This document shows positions 3,977 to 11,110 of a stretch of DNA of 11,202 bases, one piece after another. Source of the DNA: CANHEE01 sp043777755 (lineage in GTDB: Bacteria; Bacteroidota; Bacteroidia; Chitinophagales; Saprospiraceae); contig JAYWHK010000107.1 in the NCBI GenBank assembly GCA_043777755.1, forward strand, positions 1 through 11,202, in the 5' to 3' direction. A program made the position numbers and the translations under genes. Positions within the stretch are counted from its first letter, which is position 1, and each line of letters begins with the position of its first letter. The notes under the pieces are model-generated. The model was given only the letters and a program-made list of their open reading frames with translations, did no database searches and had not been told where the DNA came from.

Positions 3977-6799
3977 ATGAAATCAACAGGAAAAAACCAC
4001 CACTTCATTGTAGCATTGATGCTACTGTTTTGTTTTAGTTCAGAAAGTGTTTTTGGGCAGGAATGGGAGAAAGTTTTTCCTAAGACACCTATTGGAGAAC
4101 TCATTCAGACTTCTGATAGTTCATTATGGCTTTCAAGCTACGAAAAAGATAATTATACTATTTTAAAGTTAGATAAAAATGGTAATACAATTTTTCAAAA
4201 AAATACACCTTACAGCTATGGAACTACAAAACCGACTATTGATAATAGTATCGTATATATTTCTCGTATTGACGAAGACAATAAATTCCCTGATACAACA
4301 GCAATCAATAAAATGGATAAAGATGGTAATATAGTTTGGAGCAAAATTTATAATTTCAATTATTTTGCAAATCCAAGGATAGAAGAAATGCCTAATCAGC
4401 AACTCTTGATTGTATGTGCAGATAGTAGCTACATTTTTAGTAAAAGTGGAGATAAATTACTGAGTGCGCAAACTACAACTGGTTTCATACAACCTCATAT
4501 TACCAAAGTAACAAGCAAAAGTATTTTTTTAGCAGCAGTAAATGGTGCGCAGGAATTAATAGAGTTAGAATATAACTATAATTTGAATTTAATCAAAAGT
4601 ATTCTTATTTCAAAGGCATCAATATGGGGAAGTAATTGGTATGAAGAAGGTTTTCCTACTTTAAAATTAGACGACGGTTCAAATCTAATTTTAGCATACG
4701 ATGACGCACTCTCTGGCATAGAGCTAAAAAAATCTCTAAATGGAAATATTATATGGACAAAAAAAATCATTAAATGGACAAAAAATAATAACTATAGTGT
4801 GGGCTATCAGATCAAGGTTGATAATCAAAAAAATATTGTGGTTATTGGAGAAGAATTCATTGATGATCAATCACTTGGCTTAAAATCAAATGCTATAATT
4901 TGGGTCTTTGACCAAAACGGAAATATAAAATCAGCGCAAAGGTTTAACGGAACAGCTAGAAATTATTTAACTCATTTACAGGTTACTAATGATGACTATT
5001 ATATTGCCTCTGGGTTTAAAAATGAAAAAACAGGAATTAACATTGGGAATGGGCTTTACCCCGATGCCTTCCTCGTCAAAACCAAAGCCGAAGGCTTAAA
5101 TTCTTTCATCTCTGGAAAAATCGCTATTGAAAAAAATACCAATTGCAAAGCGGATAGTTTGGAGCAAAAATTGTCGGGTTTTGTGGTCGAAAGTGAAGAT
5201 AGCAAAAAGGTAAAAAGCTATGCGGTTTCTGACCAAAATGGCGATTATTGGCTGATTGCGCCTTCGGGAACGAATACGCTGAGTGTACAAAATCCTTCGC
5301 CCTATTTCAAGCAAATTTGTGATAGTACCGTAGTGGCGAAAAGTGGATTGTCCGTAGAAAAAGATTTGATGATGAGTGTAACAGATGATTGTCCTTACAT
5401 GAGCGTCGAGCTGAGTACGCAAGGGATAAGACCTTGTACAACAGCCGTTTATGTTGTGAGATATTGCAACAAAGGAACTGTTTTAGGGAAAAACGCTTCT
5501 ATAAAAGTAAAACTTGACCCGAATTTGACCTATAAAACATCTACAAAAACTGGTGTTTTACAAGCGGACGGTTCGTATCTTTTTGCTTTGGGCGATGTGG
5601 CGATCAATGAATGTGGCGTGTTCACGATTACGAGCGATGTCAAATGCGATTTGAATTTGGTCGGAAAAACACTTTGCAACAAGGCGAATATTTATCCAGA
5701 CAGTATTTGTGGAGGAGGAAACAAAGCGAAAATCCAAGTAACAGGCACTTGTAACGCTGGAAAAGTTGATTTTTTGATTAAAAATATTGGAAAAAGTGCA
5801 ATGCCTGCTACAAAAGATTATTACGTTATCGAAGACGATGTGATGTACAAACAAGGTACTTTTCAGCTCAATCCGAATGCTACTTTTCCCGTTTCAATCA
5901 CCGCAAAAGCTGGAAAAACCTACCGTATCATTGCGGGACAAACTGATTTGACGCTCGGAACTATCGCTTCGACGGCTTTGGAGGCTTGCGTTTCTAATCC
6001 GAATGGCAATAGCACAGGTTTTATAAACCAATTTCCATTGGGTGACGATTCTCCGTTTGAAGATGAAGATTGCCGAACAGTCGTTAATTCTTTTGACCCT
6101 AATGACAAAACAGCATTTCCAGAAGGTACAAAAACACAGCATTTTATTCCCAAAAATACCGATTTGGATTACCTGATTCGTTTCCAAAATTCTGGAACAG
6201 ATACGGCTTTTGTGGTGGTGATAAAAGATACACTTTCAGCATTTTTAGACCCTGCGACGATAGTTCCTGGTGTGAGTAGTCACCCGTATCGTTTTACTTT
6301 GACGGACAAAGGTGTGGCGAGTTTTATTTTTGAAAAAATCAATTTGCCTCATGAAAAAGTGGATAAAGAAGGCTCAAACGGTTTTGTAAAATTCAAAATA
6401 AAGCAACGTCCGAACAATCCAAACGGAACTGTTATCAACAATCATGCAGCGATTTTCTTTGATTTCAATTTGCCAATCATCACCAACACCACAGCAAATA
6501 CCATTGGCGAAAACTGGATTCAAATATTAACGGGCAGTAAAGACCATGAAAACAATCTTATAGCATTAAAAATTTACCCAAATCCTTTTCAGGAAAATGC
6601 AAGAATTGAAATAGAAGAAAATACTTATAATAATTTGATTTTCAACGTATTAGATTTAAATGGAAAGATTTTACGCAGTGAAAAATTTGATGGAAATAGT
6701 TTGAATTTTGAAAGAGGAAACCTGACAGAAGGTTTTTATATGTATCAAGTGATGAGCGAAAGTAAGATTTTACAAACAGGGAAAATGATTGTGAATTAG
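3977..6799 (+). CDS. Large secreted protein with T9SS type A C-terminal sorting domain
   Basis: The 940-residue product starts with a Sec signal peptide (basic KSTGKNHH, hydrophobic IVALMLLFCF, probable cleavage at VFG-QEW near residue 27). Residues about 28-360 have repeated strand patterns such as ILKLDKNGNTIFQKN, INKMDKDGNIVWSKI and WVFDQNGNIKSAQRF, typical of a beta-propeller. Residues about 370-460 look like a carboxypeptidase-regulatory or SdrD-B-like beta domain (DQNGDYWLIAPSGTNTLSVQ). About 490-640 form a Cys-containing DUF11-like beta region. From about 698 to 857 a domain beginning NSFDPNDK is found in many Bacteroidota T9SS cargo proteins. Residues 862-940 are the type A sorting domain (KIYPNPF, then FNVLDLNGK, then LTEGFYMYQV, ending KMIVN), which directs outer-membrane export and cell-surface attachment. 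The gene is monocistronic and convergent with the cyclase gene. Base composition differs sharply between the first about 1,080 bases and the rest. The ligand or adhesive role is unknown. Confidence 0.85.
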   Translation: MKSTGKNHHFIVALMLLFCFSSESVFGQEWEKVFPKTPIGELIQTSDSSLWLSSYEKDNYTILKLDKNGNTIFQKNTPYSYGTTKPTIDNSIVYISRIDEDNKFPDTTAINKMDKDGNIVWSKIYNFNYFANPRIEEMPNQQLLIVCADSSYIFSKSGDKLLSAQTTTGFIQPHITKVTSKSIFLAAVNGAQELIELEYNYNLNLIKSILISKASIWGSNWYEEGFPTLKLDDGSNLILAYDDALSGIELKKSLNGNIIWTKKIIKWTKNNNYSVGYQIKVDNQKNIVVIGEEFIDDQSLGLKSNAIIWVFDQNGNIKSAQRFNGTARNYLTHLQVTNDDYYIASGFKNEKTGINIGNGLYPDAFLVKTKAEGLNSFISGKIAIEKNTNCKADSLEQKLSGFVVESEDSKKVKSYAVSDQNGDYWLIAPSGTNTLSVQNPSPYFKQICDSTVVAKSGLSVEKDLMMSVTDDCPYMSVELSTQGIRPCTTAVYVVRYCNKGTVLGKNASIKVKLDPNLTYKTSTKTGVLQADGSYLFALGDVAINECGVFTITSDVKCDLNLVGKTLCNKANIYPDSICGGGNKAKIQVTGTCNAGKVDFLIKNIGKSAMPATKDYYVIEDDVMYKQGTFQLNPNATFPVSITAKAGKTYRIIAGQTDLTLGTIASTALEACVSNPNGNSTGFINQFPLGDDSPFEDEDCRTVVNSFDPNDKTAFPEGTKTQHFIPKNTDLDYLIRFQNSGTDTAFVVVIKDTLSAFLDPATIVPGVSSHPYRFTLTDKGVASFIFEKINLPHEKVDKEGSNGFVKFKIKQRPNNPNGTVINNHAAIFFDFNLPIITNTTANTIGENWIQILTGSKDHENNLIALKIYPNPFQENARIEIEENTYNNLIFNVLDLNGKILRSEKFDGNSLNFERGNLTEGFYMYQVMSESKILQTGKMIVN

Positions 6800-6855
6800 T
6801 ATTTCGTAGCGTCAGCGTTCCGTAGCGTCGGCGTTAACGCTGACGCTACGAAATA
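6800..6855. repeat. Palindrome with a duplicated left arm, directly after the T9SS gene
   Basis: A 20-bp arm at 6800-6819 pairs perfectly with 6836-6855. The intervening bases contain a second copy of most of the left arm: CGTAGCGTCAGCGTT at 6805-6819 and CGTAGCGTCGGCGTT at 6821-6835 differ at one base. Either copy can pair with the single right arm, the second one with no loop. The repeat begins the base after the TAG stop codon. There is no T-tract. Confidence 0.85.
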
Positions 6856-6867
6856 GACTATATTTTC

Positions 6868-6907
6868 GACTCCGTAGCGTTGCCGTTAACGGCAACGCTA
6901 CGGAGTC
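6868..6907. repeat. Perfect 40-bp palindrome overlapping the cyclase 3' end
   Basis: GACTCCGTAGCGTTGCCGTT (6868-6887) is followed at once by its exact reverse complement (6888-6907), with no loop. On the minus strand the palindrome encodes the last two residues (Thr-Pro) and the TAG stop of the cyclase gene. It shares the word GTAGCGT with the neighbouring palindrome at 6800-6855 and with the one at 9351-9420. Confidence 0.9.
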
Positions 6908-8175
6908 TCTACAAAATACATCTCCACTTCTCCCATATTTTTCACTTCTAATTTGCCACGATGAACGCACTCAAATTCGTGTTTTATAAGGAAAAAAGTA
7001 GCTTCTGAAATATTGATTTTATTCGGCAAGCTGTTTGCTTCCAAACGGGCGGCTGTATTAACGGTATTTCCCCAAATGTCAAAAGCAAATTTTTGCGTTC
7101 CAACAACACCAGATACCAGCGAGCCACTGTGTACACCAATCCGAATATCAAAACATAAAGCATTGCTAATCAGTGCGTTTTGCTTGTATTGAGCTACAAA
7201 ATCATTGATGGCAATAGCCGCTTTGATGGCGTTTGTAGCATGGTTTTCATTTGCCTGTGGAACACCACTGACCGCCATATAAGCATCGCCAATCGTTTTG
7301 ATTTTTTCCAAGCCATGTTCTTTACAAATACTATCGAAAACCTTAAAATAAACATTCAGCAACTTGACCAATTGCGTTGGAGGAATATTCATGCTTTGTT
7401 TTGAAAAACCTACAAAATCCGTAAAAAGCACTGTCGCAGCTTCGTGGAATTGGGGCGAAGCACTACCCTTCTCTTTGAGTTCTCGGGCGGTTTGTTCTGG
7501 TAAAATATTCAACAATAACTTATCGCTGCGCTCCTGTTCAGCTTCCAACATTTTTTTATTTTGAAATTCTTTTGTTTTTGCATTGTAATGAAAAGTCGCA
7601 AAAGCAAAAGCGGGAATTGTAATCCCAAAACATTCAATCGTACGCACCAGCGAGTACAGCACATCATGTTTTTTAAAATAAAAAATAGAAAAAACCATGA
7701 TTCCAATTGCTAACAGATTGATTCTCAATCGCCAGCGATGTTCTATGGTGATTACAAAATTCACAATCATAATGTAAATGCCATAAACCAAAATACTACC
7801 ACTATCGGGAATAGAAAAAATAGCCATTGGCATCATTGCAAAAGTAAAAGCAAGAATAATAAATCCTACTAAAAATTTTATGCGAAAAGGTGACGCATCA
7901 AACAAGGTTTTTCGTTTCCAAGTGATGTAAATGGCGATTGGGATAAATACGAAAAAAATCAGGTGCGTTATAAAAATCGCATAGCCGTAAAAAGTGTCCA
8001 ACTCGCCATTTTCTTCCCTTATTCTATCCAAATACATCAGTGGAATAGTGAAAATTGTACACAATAAGGTAATCAAATAACATTTTCGTAAGTTACCGAT
8101 TTGTAGTTTTGTATTAAATTCTTTCTGATAAATATCCTCGACGTAGTGGAGAGGAATTCCAAATGCGTTTCTCAT
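6898..8175 (-). CDS. Membrane-bound class III adenylate cyclase
   Basis: From ATG 8175 the product has 425 residues and would make cAMP from ATP at the inner membrane. Six hydrophobic segments lie at about 33-50, 62-86, 99-119, 125-144, 151-167 and 176-194. A helical linker (DKLLLNILPEQTARELKEKG) then leads to the catalytic domain (about 248-425). The class III residues are all present: metal-binding Asp253 (LFTDFVGF) and Asp297 (KTIGDAY), adenine-selecting Lys293 and Asp366 (FDIWGN), and transition-state Asn373 and Arg377 (NTAAR). Lys and Asp at the purine-selecting sites favour adenylate over guanylate cyclase. One catalytic domain means it should act as a homodimer. A longer form from GTG 8193 adds six residues, but a -7-like box TATTTTCG (8199 to 8192) covers that codon, so ATG 8175 is preferred. 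The signal sensed by the membrane part is unknown. The C-terminal Thr-Pro and stop codon come from the 40-bp palindrome. Confidence 0.9.
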   Translation of the reverse strand: MRNAFGIPLHYVEDIYQKEFNTKLQIGNLRKCYLITLLCTIFTIPLMYLDRIREENGELDTFYGYAIFITHLIFFVFIPIAIYITWKRKTLFDASPFRIKFLVGFIILAFTFAMMPMAIFSIPDSGSILVYGIYIMIVNFVITIEHRWRLRINLLAIGIMVFSIFYFKKHDVLYSLVRTIECFGITIPAFAFATFHYNAKTKEFQNKKMLEAEQERSDKLLLNILPEQTARELKEKGSASPQFHEAATVLFTDFVGFSKQSMNIPPTQLVKLLNVYFKVFDSICKEHGLEKIKTIGDAYMAVSGVPQANENHATNAIKAAIAINDFVAQYKQNALISNALCFDIRIGVHSGSLVSGVVGTQKFAFDIWGNTVNTAARLEANSLPNKINISEATFFLIKHEFECVHRGKLEVKNMGEVEMYFVETP

Positions 8176-8191
8176 AAAATTTCTTTTCAGC

Positions 8192-8199
8192 ACGAAAAT
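8192..8199 (-). promoter_or_regulatory. Putative -7 box of the cyclase gene
   Basis: TATTTTCG reads on the minus strand from 8199 to 8192 and differs from TAnnTTTG at one base. It lies 16 bases ahead of ATG 8175 and overlaps the alternative GTG start at 8193. No convincing -33 box was found in the short divergent region shared with prfA. Confidence 0.3.
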
Positions 8200-8231
8200 A
8201 CATATTTTTTATTAATTCAAGAAAAAAATTG

Positions 8232-8239
8232 TACCTTTG
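8232..8239 (+). promoter_or_regulatory. -7 box of the prfA promoter
   Basis: TACCTTTG is a full match to TAnnTTTG, 20 bases before the prfA ATG. A clear -33 TTTG is not seen at the usual distance, where the sequence is a T/A run. The leader before the start codon is A-rich (GAAAAAAAT), in keeping with Bacteroidota initiation without a Shine-Dalgarno site. Confidence 0.6.
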
Positions 8240-8259
8240 CACCTCAATTTGAAAAAAAT

Positions 8260-9339
8260 ATGAATAATTTAATAGATAGATTAGAGGCAATTTACGAAAG
8301 ATACAATTATGTAGAGGAATCACTGAGCAATCCTGACATTGTAAGTGATATGGATAAGTTCAAAAAATTCAATAAAGAATACAAAGATTTGGGCGTTATT
8401 GTAGAAGCTTTTCATACCTACAAAAACATTTTGGGTAATATCGCCAATGCAAGAGAAGCCGTGAACGATCCTGACCTCGAAATGAGAGAAATGGCTCGTG
8501 AAGAATTGGGCGAACTCGAACCGCAGGTTGCACCGATGGAAGAAGAAATCAAAATGATGCTTGTGCCGAAAGATCCCGAAGACGAAAAAGATGTCGTTTT
8601 TGAGATTCGTTCTGGTACGGGTGGCGATGAAGCAAGCCTTTTTGCAGGAGATTTATACCGTTCTTACCAGCGTTATTTTGACCGTCAAGGCTGGAAAACA
8701 GATGTTATTTTCGTCAGTCAAGGTACTGTTGGTGGTTATAGCAAGTTGGTGTTGGAGATTTCGGGACAAGATGTTTATGGAACGCTAAAATTTGAATCTG
8801 GCGTGCATCGTGTACAACGGATTCCCGATACCGAAAGCAAAGGTCGTGTGCATACGTCAGCGATAACGGTCGCTGTTATTCCAAAATACGAAGAACAAGA
8901 CATTAATATTCGTACAGAAGACCTAAGAATTGATGTTTTCCGTGCCAGTGGTGCTGGTGGACAGCACGTCAATAAGACAGAATCAGCGGTTCGTATCACG
9001 CACTTACCAACGGGCATGAAACAAGAATGTCAAGATGGACGTTCTCAGATTCAAAACCGTGAAATCGCCATGCAGCGTTTGTACCAAAAATTAGTAGAAG
9101 CTCAAAAAGAACAATTGCACAACGAACAAGCCGCTACCCGTAAGAGTTTGGTTGGTTCGGGTGACCGTTCTGAAAAAATCAGAACCTACAATTATCCTCA
9201 AAACCGTGTAACCGACCATCGTATCAATTATACAACGCACAATTTGGATAAATACATGGAAGGTGACATCGAAGACATGATCAATACCATCGCTATGGCT
9301 GAAAATGCTGATAAATTGGCTTCATCAGAAGATGAATAA
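8260..9339 (+). CDS. prfA: Peptide chain release factor 1
   Basis: The 359-residue product is of normal RF1 length and releases finished protein from the ribosome at UAA and UAG codons. The N-terminal coiled domain (about 1-105) is followed by EIRSGTGGDEASLFAGDLYR at 115-134. The codon-recognition motif P-x-T is Pro189-Asp-Thr191 (HRVQRIPDTES), which marks RF1 rather than RF2 (SPF). The catalytic GGQ is at 233-235 in SGAGGQHVNKTES; its Gln is the residue methylated by PrmC in other bacteria. The ending DRSEKIRTYNYPQNRVTDHR is also typical. ATG 8260 is chosen because the protein then begins with the usual RF1 N-terminus (MNNLIDRLEAIYERY) and lies just after the TACCTTTG box. The in-frame extension to 8146 crosses the promoter and the divergent cyclase start. 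The gene appears monocistronic. Confidence 0.97.
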   Translation: MNNLIDRLEAIYERYNYVEESLSNPDIVSDMDKFKKFNKEYKDLGVIVEAFHTYKNILGNIANAREAVNDPDLEMREMAREELGELEPQVAPMEEEIKMMLVPKDPEDEKDVVFEIRSGTGGDEASLFAGDLYRSYQRYFDRQGWKTDVIFVSQGTVGGYSKLVLEISGQDVYGTLKFESGVHRVQRIPDTESKGRVHTSAITVAVIPKYEEQDINIRTEDLRIDVFRASGAGGQHVNKTESAVRITHLPTGMKQECQDGRSQIQNREIAMQRLYQKLVEAQKEQLHNEQAATRKSLVGSGDRSEKIRTYNYPQNRVTDHRINYTTHNLDKYMEGDIEDMINTIAMAENADKLASSEDE

Positions 9340-9350
9340 CCTTGTGAATT

Positions 9351-9420
9351 TGTAAGGGCGACTTTAGTCGCACACGCTACGCTTACCAATGTAGCGTGTG
9401 CGACTAAAGTCGCCCTTACA
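9351..9420. repeat. Long perfect hairpin after prfA, 30-bp stem
   Basis: Bases 9351-9380 (TGTAAGGGCGACTTTAGTCG then CACACGCTAC) pair without mismatch with 9391-9420 around the 10-base loop GCTTACCAAT. It starts 12 bases after the prfA stop codon. No T-tract follows at once, although a T8 run occurs downstream at about 9437-9446. It could terminate or protect the prfA transcript, or be a dispersed genomic palindrome. Confidence 0.9.
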
Positions 9421-9518
9421 GCTGATACAAAAATTTGTTTTTTTTAAAAAATTATAAAATATTGTAAATCAGCAAGTTAAGACACAATTGACTTGCGACT
9501 GCTTAAACATCATCACAA

Positions 9519-10571
9519 ATGGAAAAATTTTTACTCTACGGAGCAAATGGTTATACCGCAGGACTTATCATTCGTTTTGCTGAAGCATACAATTTAGAAC
9601 CTATCGTCGCTGGACGTAGCGAAGAAAAAATAAAGCCCATTGGAGAATCGCAGGGTTTGACATACAGGGTTTTTGATGTTGATAATGTTGAAAAAACAAT
9701 TGAAAACATCAAAGATGTAAAGGTTGTTTTGCATTGTGCAGGCCCATTCAAGTTCACGGCTCGCCCGATGATGGAAGCGTGTTTGCGTGCAGGCGTACAT
9801 TATTTGGATATTACAGGTGAAATTGAAGTGTTTGAGTTGGCTGCAAGTATGAATCAGCGTGCTGAAGATGCGAATATTATGCTCATGTCAGGTACAGGTT
9901 TTGATGTCGTACCGACGGATTGTATGGCTTTGTTTTTAAAAGAAAAAATGCCTGATGCAACACATTTGCGCTTGGCATTTGGAGCGTTGAAAGGTGGCGT
10001 TTCGCATGGAACGGCACTCACAATGGCAGAAGGAGCTGGCTCTCCAAGCAAAGCTCGAGTGAATGGTGTCATTGTGGACAGACCTTTGGGCGAAAAATCA
10101 ATGACTGTTCCTTTTGATTTAAAAAACCTATTTTGTATGACCATTCCTTGGGGTGATGTTTCTACGGCTTACTATACCACGGGTATTCCCAATATTGAAA
10201 CTTATACGGCTGCAAGCCCAAAAGCGCACAAATCGTTGCGTTACCAATGGATTTACAATTGGGTTTTACGTATGGATTTCATGAAAAATCGTTTGCGTAA
10301 AAAAATAAAATCTCGTCCCGCAGGGCCCGAAGATGCGGTTCGTGAAAAAGCACGCAGTTTGGTTTGGGGCGAAGTCAGCAATGGCAAAGAAACGATTGCT
10401 GCTACATGGTCAGGATTAGAAGGCTACACTTTTACGGCACATTCTGCACTCTTGATTACTCAAAAAATTTACCAAAACAATTGGAAAAAAGGATTTAAAA
10501 CACCTGGTATGATGTATGGCGCAAACCTCGTTATGGAAGTGGAAGGTAGTGTGAGAAAGATGATAGTTTGA
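9519..10571 (+). CDS. Saccharopine dehydrogenase-like NAD(P)-dependent oxidoreductase
   Basis: The 350-residue product has an N-terminal Rossmann fold of the saccharopine dehydrogenase NADP-binding family: the dinucleotide loop GANGYTAG (residues 8-15), AGRS at 31-34, where the Arg would suit NADPH, and the family motif CAGPF at 73-77. Further conserved blocks are YLDITGE (95-101) and GTGFDVVPTDCMA (125-137). The C-terminal half is less conserved, with Gly/Ala-rich segments (GGVSHGTALTMAEGAG). Relatives include mycobacterial trans-acting enoyl reductases and animal SCCPDH-type proteins, both longer (above 400 residues), so the substrate is open and true saccharopine dehydrogenase activity in lysine metabolism is unlikely. 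There is no signal peptide. ATG 9519 starts directly before the fold. No clear TAnnTTTG promoter is seen in the 98 bases after the prfA hairpin. The gene is not visibly in an operon. Confidence 0.8.
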   Translation: MEKFLLYGANGYTAGLIIRFAEAYNLEPIVAGRSEEKIKPIGESQGLTYRVFDVDNVEKTIENIKDVKVVLHCAGPFKFTARPMMEACLRAGVHYLDITGEIEVFELAASMNQRAEDANIMLMSGTGFDVVPTDCMALFLKEKMPDATHLRLAFGALKGGVSHGTALTMAEGAGSPSKARVNGVIVDRPLGEKSMTVPFDLKNLFCMTIPWGDVSTAYYTTGIPNIETYTAASPKAHKSLRYQWIYNWVLRMDFMKNRLRKKIKSRPAGPEDAVREKARSLVWGEVSNGKETIAATWSGLEGYTFTAHSALLITQKIYQNNWKKGFKTPGMMYGANLVMEVEGSVRKMIV

Positions 10572-10594
10572 TGAAAAATAAACTGATGTAAAAG

Positions 10595-10655
10595 TTTTTA
10601 TTGTTTGCTATTGTTATAGATTGTTGTAAATCTGAACAATAGCAAACAATAAAAA
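10595..10655. repeat. Long hairpin between converging genes, possible bidirectional terminator
   Basis: A 21-bp arm TTTTTATTGTTTGCTATTGT(T) at 10595-10615 pairs perfectly with 10635-10655. Inside the loop, AGATT (10618-10622) pairs with AATCT (10629-10633). It lies 24 bases after the oxidoreductase stop codon and 98 bases from the stop of the oppositely directed reductase remnant. The outer T5/A5 ends give each strand a T-run after the stem, so it could terminate both transcripts. Confidence 0.75.
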
Positions 10656-10753
10656 TACTCAAAAAAAAGTATTTTTCAAATTTTTTATTTATGTAAAATA
10701 TTGAATAACAAGCGTTTGCAATATCTTAATATCTAATCTCCGTTATACATTTA

Positions 10754-11110
10754 CTAAAACATTGGCGCAATTGGTTTGTTGCCCAAAATTCCTTCAATTT
10801 TAGTCATAATTTCTTCGTTCAAAGAAGGTAAAACATCAAGAGAAGTCAAAGTTTCTTTCAATTGTTCAGGTTTTGAAGCACCTAAAATGACAGAACTAAC
10901 ATTTGGATTTTTCAAACACCAAGCAATCGCCATTTTTGCCAAACTTGTTCCCATTTCGTTTGCCAAGTTATTCAAAGCCCTTGTTTTTTCTAATTTTTCA
11001 GGACTAATAGAACGGTCTTTGAGCCATTCCAAACCTTCGATGCCAAGGCGAGTGCCGTCAGGAAATTTATCGAGGTATTTATCCGTCAAAACACCAGAAC
11101 CCAAAGGCCA
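10754..11110 (-). pseudogene. Aldo/keto reductase, 3' remnant
   Basis: About 119 residues of the C-terminal third of an aldo/keto reductase of the Kv-beta/YghZ-like group are present, starting in frame at WPLGSGVLTDKYLDKFPDGT. They contain the NADP-binding segment SSVILGASKPEQLKET and end GNKPIAPMF. Full members have about 320-330 residues. The missing N-terminal two thirds would contain the catalytic Asp/Tyr/Lys/His set. Reading upstream on the minus strand, family similarity stops at the Trp codon (11108-11110) and an in-frame TGA follows at 11114-11116. The TTG at 11102-11104 is the Leu of the conserved PLxSGVLT strand, not a start. The remainder is therefore separated by an insertion or deletion and probably inactive. 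If an insertion caused it, the 5' part may lie beyond the right edge. Confidence 0.75.

Noticed and set aside
5096..6187. Several minus-strand open frames of 97-108 codons
   Set aside because: They lie wholly inside the T9SS cargo gene, are rich in Ile/Arg/Phe as expected for antisense of this composition, and have no promoter or family signature.
6898..8175. Guanylate cyclase activity for the class III cyclase
   Set aside because: The purine-selecting positions are Lys293 and Asp366, the adenylate pair; guanylate cyclases carry Glu and Cys or similar there.
8146..8259. N-terminal extension of prfA by 38 residues
   Set aside because: It would cross the TACCTTTG box and the divergent cyclase start; RF1 proteins begin at the MNNLIDRLEAIYERY segment.
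9519..10571. Lysine-pathway saccharopine dehydrogenase
   Set aside because: Only the NADP-binding domain and the CAGPF motif are shared; length and C-terminal half differ, and no lysine genes are nearby.
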